13,389 nt of DNA, taken from an uncultured Clostridia bacterium. Its GTDB lineage: Bacteria; Bacillota; Clostridia; Christensenellales; Pumilibacteraceae. The notes under the pieces were generated by a model, which was not told where the DNA came from, did no database searches, and saw only the letters and a program-made list of their open reading frames with translations. Position 1 is the first letter of the stretch; each line of letters opens with the position of its first letter. Made by a program: the position numbers and the translations under genes. Positions 7,759 to 12,824 of the stretch are shown piece after piece. The DNA lies in assembly GCA_947589145.1 (NCBI GenBank), contig CANQCB010000033.1, forward strand, positions 1 through 13,389, written 5' to 3'.

Positions 7759-8397
7759 TTACTTCTTCTTTTTCTCCGAATCAATCATCGCAGTAATGGC
7801 GTCAATATCGGTTGACGGCGTTTCCGCGCCTACGCCCGATTCTACGGGAGATACGGTTGTTGAAGCTAATTTCGCAGCGAGGCGCGCTTCACGCGCTTGC
7901 TTCTTCGCGTCGATTTTTGCGGTTATCTTCGGGTCTTCCCTTGTCTTTTTGCCGAACAAATCGGTATATACGGGGTCTTTGCTTGCAGACAACTCACTGC
8001 GCAAATCTCTTAAAGACGTCCTCGCCTTGTCAAGCGAAGTCTTGAATCCCGCCATTTGCTTGCCGATTTTGGGAAGGTCTAATCCCTTTTTAAGAAGGCT
8101 CTTGCAGCAGCTCATTACGCCGGGCAACGCCTTTAACTTGCTGAACGCCCGCGCACTTACCGCGCCCTCGCGGATTCTCACTTCAAAAAAAGACAGATTT
8201 CTTGAAAATTCTTCCAATTCAACCTGATCCGCGATAAGTTGGTCGGAATACTCGTCTTCCCCAAGTTCTGCCGCTTGGTCTATCCACTCGTCATAACGTT
8301 TTGCAAGTTCGTCGATTGAACCCCTCGCATCCTGTATAGTGGCAAGTCCCTCGGCTATTTCCTGCTCCTGCTTTAATTCTTTGTCGATTTTAGACAT
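7759..8397 (-). CDS. Small helical protein with ESCRT-III (CHMP/Snf7)-like pattern and C-terminal MIM-like tail
   Basis: I chose the ATG at 8397 (212 residues) because GGAGG lies 8 nt upstream; a longer TTG-start version would place its start within that site. The protein is nearly all charged helix. Residues ~80-135 run from ARAFSKLKALPGVM to DLPKIGKQMAGFKTSLDKA; the D-L-x-K-I-x-x-x-M-x-x-F spacing resembles helix 3 of CHMP/Snf7 proteins. A Lys/Arg/Ala-rich helix and a flexible Ser/Thr/Pro linker follow. The tail is DIDAITAMIDSEKKKK (197-212), an acidic-hydrophobic amphipathic motif like the MIT-interacting motif at ESCRT-III C-termini. No signal or membrane segment is visible. It lies directly upstream of the MIT-ATPase gene. 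The ESCRT-III link is pattern-based inference; it could be an unrelated coiled-coil protein. Confidence 0.8.
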   Translation of the reverse strand: MSKIDKELKQEQEIAEGLATIQDARGSIDELAKRYDEWIDQAAELGEDEYSDQLIADQVELEEFSRNLSFFEVRIREGAVSARAFSKLKALPGVMSCCKSLLKKGLDLPKIGKQMAGFKTSLDKARTSLRDLRSELSASKDPVYTDLFGKKTREDPKITAKIDAKKQAREARLAAKLASTTVSPVESGVGAETPSTDIDAITAMIDSEKKKK

Positions 8398-8416
8398 ATG
8401 TATTTCCTCCAAATTT

Positions 8417-9058
8417 TTAACTGTTTATATTTTTGCGCTTAGCCGTTTCGGCAGAAACGGCTTCTGCAGCTTCTGTTGCGTTACCCGATTTGAATTCGCC
8501 CATAATGGAATCAATCTCTTTATCGGGTGTTTCATTGCGCTCTCTGAAATTATCTTTGGCTCTCTGCATATGCTCACGCTTTTCTTTGCGCTTTTTCATA
8601 CTCAAAAGATACTTCTGCCAAGTATTATTAAATTCTTCCAGCAGCGACAACAAGAGTTCGTTTACTTCCTCGCGCTTATCGGGGTCTTTGACCATAATCG
8701 GCAATTTCTTCTCAGGTATTTTCCTGACAATATAGCGGTATCTCTCGTGCATGAAGAACGAATTAAGCAAAGTTTCAAGCTCATCAAACATATCCACGTT
8801 ATCTTGGAAACAGCCTTGGTCGTCTTTTAATATTTCAAGGTTGTCGCGCAACTTTTTTATCTCACGGGCGAGTTCTTTTTGTTCCGCCTCGCTTGAAGAT
8901 AATCTGCCGCGTTCAAGCAAAACGCCGATTTGAGCACTGATTTCTTCGGTCATTTTCTTGATTTCTTCCAGCTTTTCAAGATAATTTTCACGGCACGATT
9001 TAACAACGTTTATTTCATAAATCGCCTGTTTTTTAGCCCTTGACATCTTTTCTGCCAT
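8417..9058 (-). CDS. First gene of operon: charged helical protein with C-terminal MIM-like tail
   Basis: The frame extends up to 9100, but the ATG at 9058 has AAGGAG 6 nt upstream, so I take 213 residues starting MAEKMSRAKK. No family is recognised. The protein is almost entirely charged helix, with a long coiled-coil region at about 20-80. A conserved-looking block of aromatic and basic residues follows around 101-155 (FFMHERYRYIVRKIPEKK, then EEVNELLLSLLEEFNNTW). A flexible Ala/Glu-rich tail ends the protein. Residues 178-191 (PDKEIDSIMGEFKS) resemble DIDAITAMIDSEK at the end of the next gene, the shared feature being (D/E)-I-D-(A/S)-I. Overall size and layout match that neighbour, so the two may be diverged scaffold subunits that co-polymerise. 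It is the promoter-proximal gene, about 80 nt behind the likely transcription start. Confidence 0.78.
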   Translation of the reverse strand: MAEKMSRAKKQAIYEINVVKSCRENYLEKLEEIKKMTEEISAQIGVLLERGRLSSSEAEQKELAREIKKLRDNLEILKDDQGCFQDNVDMFDELETLLNSFFMHERYRYIVRKIPEKKLPIMVKDPDKREEVNELLLSLLEEFNNTWQKYLLSMKKRKEKREHMQRAKDNFRERNETPDKEIDSIMGEFKSGNATEAAEAVSAETAKRKNINS

Positions 9059-9115
9059 ACGGTACTCCTTGTAAATCTTAATCAACGGCAATCTCACCAC
9101 AAATTTTTTCCATTG

Positions 9116-9128
9116 ATGGCACTGATAG
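9116..9128 (+). repeat. Left 13-bp inverted repeat (candidate recombination site)
   Basis: ATGGCACTGATAG at 9116-9128 is the exact reverse complement of 9263-9275. The central seven bases GGCACTG (9118-9124) would be the crossover spacer, flanked on the right by ATAGTCGTC (9125-9133). It lies in the operon leader, downstream of the likely transcription start. Confidence 0.75.
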
Positions 9129-9147
9129 TCGTCACTTTTCTTATTTT

Positions 9148-9176
9148 ATTCTATCATATAAAGCCGTTTTTGGCAA
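9148..9176 (-). promoter_or_regulatory. Sigma-A promoter of the eight-gene operon
   Basis: On the minus strand there is TTGCCA (9176-9171), a 17-bp spacer and TAGAAT (9153-9148), each hexamer one base from consensus. Transcription would start near 9140 and leave a leader of about 80 nt before the first gene. An overlapping TATGAT could serve as an alternative -10. The promoter lies entirely between the two 13-bp inverted repeats described separately, which makes its orientation potentially switchable. Confidence 0.75.
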
Positions 9177-9212
9177 TAGCGTTTTGTAAATTTTTGTCGA
9201 AATTTTTGCAGA

Positions 9213-9308
9213 TTGTCTTAACTGCAATTTATAGGTGGAATTTCTTATAAATATATTACCACCTATCAGTGCCATAGTCGTCCTTTTTTTTAAGACAAAA
9301 ATTGCAGT
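9213..9308. repeat. Nested inverted repeats around the right recombination site
   Basis: Three further dyads occur here: TTGTCTTAA (9213-9221) with TTAAGACAA (9290-9298); ACTGCAATTT (9221-9230) with AAATTGCAGT (9299-9308); and ATAGGTGG (9231-9238) with CCACCTAT (9259-9266). AATTTTTG also recurs at 9189-9196 and 9201-9208, with its complement at 9296-9303. No T-tract follows the smallest hairpin, so it does not look like a terminator. These may be arm-type or accessory-protein binding sites for the recombinase; this is a guess from arrangement. Confidence 0.45.
9263..9275 (-). repeat. Right 13-bp inverted repeat (candidate recombination site)
   Basis: CTATCAGTGCCAT at 9263-9275 is the exact reverse complement of 9116-9128. 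Its spacer CAGTGCC (9267-9273) is also followed by ATAGTCGTC (9274-9282), as at the left site. The last codon of the recombinase gene lies only about 35 bp away. Confidence 0.75.
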
Positions 9309-10246
9309 CAAAAGTTTAAAAATTTGCCCACTGCATTCATCATCTGCTTTTTGTGGTCGAACATTGAGTGCGCATATCGGTTGAGCGTTACCGTGGGGTT
9401 TTTATGCCCTAAAATCTCCGACAAAGTCCTCACGTCCATTCCGCACTCCAAAGCTCTTGTAGCAAAGGTGTGTCTTAACGAATGAAATCCGCGATGGGGT
9501 ATATTCAGTTTTTCTAATAAATTAGAAAAATTCCTTTGATAATTTCTGACGGGCACTTCCCTTCCTTTAACCGCAACAACATACCGGCATACGCTTTTCT
9601 TTTTTGCCTCTTTCAGCAAACCGCATAGTTGCTTGGGCAGGGGTATTATTCTTTCGGACGAAGCAGTTTTGGGTGTATCGGTAATTCTGCCGAAAGTGCC
9701 GTCCGCCCTTTTACCGTCATGGCAGGATTTACGAACCGTCAGCACCCCCGCCGAAAGGTCTATATTGCTCCATTCGAGGGCGAGAAGCTCCCCTATTCTC
9801 AATCCCGTATAAAGACAAATAATCACACCTAAAAGCCTATCCTTCTTTCTACCCGATAATATTTCATTTTCGATTTTTCTCTGTTCGGAAACGGTAAAAC
9901 ACTCAATCTGTTTTTCCGACGTTTTGGGTCTTGTGATTTTATCCGAAATGTTTGAAGCAATATAGCCGAGATTATAAGCCGTGCGAATTGAGTTTTGTAT
10001 TACGTTGATTATTGAATTTACAGAATTGGAAGCTAACCCTTGACCCGTATTCAAATTGCCGCATTTTAAAAGTTCCGATATGTACTTTTGCAAAATCAGC
10101 GGTGTTAAATCGTTCAAATAGTATTCGCCGAGCTTGGGTGTAAGATGACGTTTTATTATTTGTTCGTAGCGTTCAACAGTCCTTGCCTTTGACGAGATTT
10201 TTACATAGTTTTCAAACCATAAGTATAGCCATTGCTTGTATTTCAT
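9308..10246 (-). CDS. Tyrosine recombinase / phage-type integrase
   Basis: I take the ATG at 10246 (312 residues) because GGAGG lies 5 nt upstream. Residues ~1-95 form a SAM-like core-binding domain (YLWFENYVK, then ARTVERYEQIIKRHL). The catalytic domain has R150 (TGLRIGELLALEW), beta-hairpin K193 (TPKTASSER), H255 and R258 (HSLRHTFATRALE), H281 (ILGHKNP) and nucleophile Y291 (LNRYAHSM), so all active-site residues are present. The length and sequence style are those of Tn916/phage integrases from Bacillota. It reads toward the inverted repeats and the operon. I see no clear promoter upstream; a TTGACA at 10322-10317 lacks a matching -10. It could invert the operon promoter, mobilise the region, or both. 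Confidence 0.93.
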   Translation of the reverse strand: MKYKQWLYLWFENYVKISSKARTVERYEQIIKRHLTPKLGEYYLNDLTPLILQKYISELLKCGNLNTGQGLASNSVNSIINVIQNSIRTAYNLGYIASNISDKITRPKTSEKQIECFTVSEQRKIENEILSGRKKDRLLGVIICLYTGLRIGELLALEWSNIDLSAGVLTVRKSCHDGKRADGTFGRITDTPKTASSERIIPLPKQLCGLLKEAKKKSVCRYVVAVKGREVPVRNYQRNFSNLLEKLNIPHRGFHSLRHTFATRALECGMDVRTLSEILGHKNPTVTLNRYAHSMFDHKKQMMNAVGKFLNF

Positions 10247-10432
10247 ATTATCCTCCGTTAACATTGATGATAAAATTAAACCCGGCCGCCGCAGCGGCGC
10301 GTTTGGGCGGCGAAGTTGTCAAGCCAATTCTTTACGCAAACGCGAAAAGCATGAAAATTTCTTCATTTATTTCTTCCTTAAATCCCGAAACGGGGATATA
10401 ATTTGCATTAGCAAACCAAGGAGATTTTACAA
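10247..10432. other. Divergent intergenic region and composition boundary
   Basis: This 186-nt stretch separates the two divergent recombinase genes. At about 10280 composition changes abruptly from AT-rich to GC-rich, with a CGCCGC-A-GCGGCG palindrome at about 10287-10299. A 44-codon plus-strand frame (10267-10401, beginning MIKLNPAAAAARLGG) lacks a ribosome site; I regard it as non-coding or as a remnant. The boundary may mark the edge of acquired DNA. Confidence 0.4.
10374..10402 (+). promoter_or_regulatory. Possible promoter of the XerC/D-like gene with overlapping dyad
   Basis: TATAAT at 10397-10402 is a perfect -10. The -35 at the right spacing (TTCCTT, 10374-10379) is poor. The spacer contains a dyad, ATCCC-GAAAC-GGGGAT (10382-10397), placed where a repressor or activator would act. 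The start would be near 10409 with AAGGAG at 10418-10423 ahead of the ATG. Confidence 0.45.
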
Positions 10433-11329
10433 ATGAAAGAAGAATACAAAATCAACGAATTTTTGACTTATTGCCGTCTGACGAAAAATCTTGGCGGCAA
10501 GACGATAGCCGCATACCGCTCCGACCTGCGTTCATACTTCGGCTTTATCGCCGAAAACCCGAAAGCAGACTTTATGGGCTACGTTTGCAGGCTTACGGCG
10601 ACAAACCATAAATGCTCTACCGTCAAGCGGCATATCGCAAGCCTTAAACAGTACTTTAAATACGCCTGCCGCGACAACCGCGCCGCCGACCCGACGCTTA
10701 ATTTCGAATTCAGGCTTAAAGCCGAAAAAACGCTGCCGCGAACCATTTCGGTACACGGAGTAAAAAGTTTGCTTACGGCAATCGAAAGGCAAAAAGACGG
10801 GGCGGTTTCGCTTTTCGGCAAGTTTCAGACGACGAGAGACCTTGCGCTTATAGACCTTTTGTGCGCTACGGGCATACGGATTGGCGAAGCCGCCGCGATA
10901 CGCATGCAGGATATTGACTTACGCTCCCGCATAATTTTAATCCACGGCAAGGGAAAGAAAGAGCGGCTTATATACCTCTCCTGCGAAAAGACGGCAAACA
11001 ACCTTAAAAGCTGGATAGCCCTGCGCAAAACTTATAATATATCCCACGATTTTTTGTTTGTCAACCGCAATTTCACCCCCATTTCCATACACGCAATAGA
11101 GGATGTTTTCGGCAAATACCGCGACATTGCAAAAATCAACCCCACCGCCACACCGCACTATCTGAGGCACACTTTTGCGACCAATCTGCTTGCGAACGGC
11201 GCCGATTTGCGCGCCGTGCAGGAGATACTCGGGCACTCGAACATCTCGACCACGGAAAGATACACGGAAGTTACCGCGACCCGCAAGATTAAAGTGTTGA
11301 AAAAGTACAATTACAGGAATACGCTTTAA
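10433..11329 (+). CDS. XerC/XerD-like tyrosine recombinase
   Basis: The 298 residues match the usual Xer length. An N-terminal SAM-like domain (about 5-95, FLTYCRLTKNLGGKTIAAY) is followed by a catalytic domain with R149 (CATGIRIGE), a hairpin lysine around K173-K176 (HGKGKKERL), H242 and R245 (PHYLRHTFATNLL), H268 (EILGHSN) and nucleophile Y277 (TTERYTEV). AAGGAG lies 9 nt before the ATG. Its base composition matches the genes to its right rather than the operon, so it is probably resident. Genuine XerC/D resolves chromosome dimers at dif. Whether this is that enzyme or an orphan paralogue cannot be told from one copy, and it could also act on the inverted repeats nearby. Confidence 0.92.
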   Translation: MKEEYKINEFLTYCRLTKNLGGKTIAAYRSDLRSYFGFIAENPKADFMGYVCRLTATNHKCSTVKRHIASLKQYFKYACRDNRAADPTLNFEFRLKAEKTLPRTISVHGVKSLLTAIERQKDGAVSLFGKFQTTRDLALIDLLCATGIRIGEAAAIRMQDIDLRSRIILIHGKGKKERLIYLSCEKTANNLKSWIALRKTYNISHDFLFVNRNFTPISIHAIEDVFGKYRDIAKINPTATPHYLRHTFATNLLANGADLRAVQEILGHSNISTTERYTEVTATRKIKVLKKYNYRNTL

Positions 11330-11362
11330 AACGGCCTCCACCGAAAGTAAAAATACGTAAAA

Positions 11363-11398
11363 ATTTGCGGCGGCGGAAATTATTCCGCCGCCGCAAAT
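11363..11398 (-). terminator. Intrinsic terminator between convergent genes
   Basis: A perfect 16-bp stem (11363-11378 with 11383-11398, core GCGGCGGCGG) closes a 4-nt loop. On the minus strand it runs into T-rich sequence (TTTTACGTATTTTT), which suits termination of the YjbR-family gene. The plus side has no T-tract, though the stem may also slow readthrough from the Xer-like gene. Confidence 0.8.
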
Positions 11399-11430
11399 AC
11401 CCATGACGACAAAAAAGCTTCTTGGCGCGG

Positions 11431-12087
11431 TCAGCGCGCCGAATCGTAGCTTGATTTTATAAAAGATAAAAGCTCCTCTTCGGGCACGGAGCCGTCTAAA
11501 ATTATAGTCAGCCAGCTCTTTTTGTTCATATGATAGCCCGCGAGGAAACGCTTGCCGTCGAGAAGAGAAGAATCTTCCGTAAGGTTATGCCGCACGTCGA
11601 CTATTTCCGTAACGCCGTCCCCCTCCAGCCCCAGCCTGCGCCGCGCAATTCGCATAAAGACGGCGTACCACTTGCGGGTATCCTTACGGCGCAGCACCGC
11701 CGCGTCGGGCAGTTTGTCCCATAAAAACTCCAAGCCGTCGCCGAAAGTATCCGAAGCAAAACCTATAATCGCTTTCGCGCCCGCGCTTGAAAACACTTCC
11801 CTGTAAAAACAGTCCGAATATATCCTGCCGAGCGCCTCTTCCCTCGCTTTACGCACTTTGCCGACAAACTCCCCGCACGCGTCCTCCACAAGGTGGAGGG
11901 AATATATATCCCCCGTGGAGAGTTCCGTAAGGCTGTCGCGCAGCCCGCCCGCGGCGGAAACTTTTACGCACAGCTCGAACTGCCCGTCCAGAACGGCGGT
12001 ATGATAGACGTATTCATCCCCCGACTTTTCAAAGCCGAATTTAAGGAGTTTACCGAAATCCGGGCGTAAAAAGCGGACATCCTGCAT
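11431..12087 (-). CDS. MmcQ/YjbR-family protein
   Basis: I take the ATG at 12087 (218 residues, MQDVRFLRP) since AAGGAGG lies 6 nt upstream; an in-frame ATG at 12162 has no ribosome site. The C-terminal half is a MmcQ/YjbR (DUF419) domain: KDTRKWYAVFMRIARRRLGL, then a VDVRHN segment, FLAGYHMNKKSWLTIILDG and EELLSFIKSSYDSAR. The family adopts a CyaY-like fold with proposed DNA binding and no settled biochemical role. The N-terminal ~95 residues are an additional region (GKLLKFGFEKSGDEYVYH...) often found fused to YjbR in Clostridia, with no known function. It stands alone with its own near-perfect promoter and terminator. Confidence 0.85.
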   Translation of the reverse strand: MQDVRFLRPDFGKLLKFGFEKSGDEYVYHTAVLDGQFELCVKVSAAGGLRDSLTELSTGDIYSLHLVEDACGEFVGKVRKAREEALGRIYSDCFYREVFSSAGAKAIIGFASDTFGDGLEFLWDKLPDAAVLRRKDTRKWYAVFMRIARRRLGLEGDGVTEIVDVRHNLTEDSSLLDGKRFLAGYHMNKKSWLTIILDGSVPEEELLSFIKSSYDSAR

Positions 12088-12191
12088 ATAATGCCTCCTT
12101 AATTTTTGCCTTTGCGGGCGCGCCCGCCGTCCTGCGGAAAGGGCTTTGCCGCTATCCGCCATCCCAAAAACTTTTCCGGACCTTCCAAGAC

Positions 12192-12220
12192 ATTATAAAG
12201 AAATAACGGCGGTATGTCAA
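12192..12220 (-). promoter_or_regulatory. Consensus sigma-A promoter of the YjbR-family gene
   Basis: On the minus strand TTGACA (12220-12215), a 17-bp spacer and TATAAT (12197-12192) match both consensus hexamers exactly. Transcription would begin near 12185, about 98 nt before the chosen start codon. Confidence 0.9.
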
Positions 12221-12344
12221 ACGATATGCGCGCGGGCGCGTTTTGTATTAATCCCGTCCGCTTTATCCTCTCCTCCCGCCGCGCGATTCAGCCTATAAAA
12301 AGACGCGCAAACCGGTTAATTAACCGCGGGGGGCGGCGTTAAGT

Positions 12345-12373
12345 TTGACCGTCGGGATAAAAAGTGGTAAAAT
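12345..12373 (+). promoter_or_regulatory. Sigma-A promoter of the YraN-family gene
   Basis: TTGACC (12345-12350), a 17-bp spacer and TAAAAT (12368-12373), each one base from consensus, lie just ahead of the gene. The start would be near 12380, leaving a leader of only about a dozen bases that contains GGCGGAG. Confidence 0.8.
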
Positions 12374-12391
12374 TGCTTTAAAGGCGGAGAT

Positions 12392-12736
12392 ATGGAAGAT
12401 AAGCATAACAAAAAATTGGGAGAAAAAGGCGAAAGACGCGCCGTAAGGTACCTTAAAAGAAAGGGGTACAAGATACTTGAAAGAAATTACCGTTCGCCTT
12501 TCGGCGAGGTGGACGTTATCGCAAAGCGCGGCGAATATATAGCTTTTTGCGAAGTAAAGACGCGGCTTTCCGACGACTTCGGCAGCCCGCGCGAAGCGGT
12601 GGACGAGGCGAGGCGGCGGCGGTACAGGCTGGCGGCGGAGCTTTACGCGCGAAAAGACTACTACGACTGCGTGGTGCGCTTCGACGTAATCGAGGTGTGC
12701 AAAGACGGGCTTAACCATATTGAAAACGCGTTTTAG
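12392..12736 (+). CDS. yraN: YraN/UPF0102-family putative nuclease-fold protein
   Basis: The 114 residues are full length for the family. It shows the typical order: KLGEKGERRAVRYLKRKGYKIL and ERNYRSPFGEVDVIAKRGE, then IAFCEVKTRLSDDFGSPREAV and a final strand VRFDVIEV. The E..(D)..E-x-K core (GEVDVIA and FCEVKTR) is that of the restriction-endonuclease-like fold, suggesting nucleic-acid cleavage or repair, though the family has no firmly established role. The ribosome site is GGCGGAG just before the ATG. The gene is monocistronic between its own promoter and terminator. Confidence 0.95.
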   Translation: MEDKHNKKLGEKGERRAVRYLKRKGYKILERNYRSPFGEVDVIAKRGEYIAFCEVKTRLSDDFGSPREAVDEARRRRYRLAAELYARKDYYDCVVRFDVIEVCKDGLNHIENAF

Positions 12737-12758
12737 GCCGAAACGGCAAACGCAAGAG

Positions 12759-12792
12759 GCGCGCCGCGCGGGGTTGTTCCCGCGCGGCGCGC
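12759..12792 (+). terminator. Terminator hairpin after the YraN-family gene
   Basis: A 14-bp perfect GC stem (GCGCGCCGCGCGGG, 12759-12772, with 12779-12792) encloses a 6-nt loop and is followed by ATATTTAT. The T-tract is imperfect, so efficiency may be partial and some transcript may continue into the hydrolase gene. Confidence 0.65.
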
Positions 12793-12824
12793 ATATTTAT
12801 ACGCGTAAAGCGCAAAACAATGAT

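Larger units (their letters stand above)
9116..9275. other. Candidate invertible promoter segment (inverton)
   Basis: A segment of 134 bp between perfect 13-bp inverted repeats carries the operon promoter, and a complete tyrosine recombinase gene ends about 35 bp to its right. Tyrosine recombinases that flip promoter segments between short inverted repeats are known from fim-type switches and many gut bacteria. In the orientation seen here the promoter points into the operon, so this assembly would be the ON state. After inversion it would face the 3' end of the recombinase gene, and the only plus-strand promoter-like sequence inside is weak. The recombinase could instead be an integrase with these as attachment-site parts; that is the main alternative. 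Confidence 0.55.
12088..12391. other. Divergent intergenic region, 304 nt
   Basis: This region between the YjbR-family gene and the YraN-family gene contains one strong promoter in each direction (annotated separately). The sequence between them is GC-rich with short CG runs, and no gene or RNA structure is evident. The YjbR-family transcript would carry a leader of nearly 100 nt, including an unused upstream ATG at 12162. Confidence 0.6.

Noticed and set aside
9059..9100. Longer N-terminus (MVRLPLIKIYKEYR) for the first operon gene
   Set aside because: The AAGGAG site lies within this extension and is correctly spaced for the ATG at 9058, so the shorter start is preferred.
9231..9266. Terminator for the recombinase gene
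   Set aside because: The 8-bp stem has a 20-nt loop and no T-tract on the minus strand, so it is poor as an intrinsic terminator.
10937..11404. Minus-strand open frame of 155 codons opposite the Xer-like gene
   Set aside because: The plus strand encodes all catalytic residues of a tyrosine recombinase; the antisense frame has no domain signature and overlaps the terminator.
12088..12162. Upstream ATG start for the YjbR-family gene adding 25 residues
   Set aside because: No ribosome site there, the extension is Arg-rich and unlike the family, and AAGGAGG is ideally placed for the ATG at 12087.
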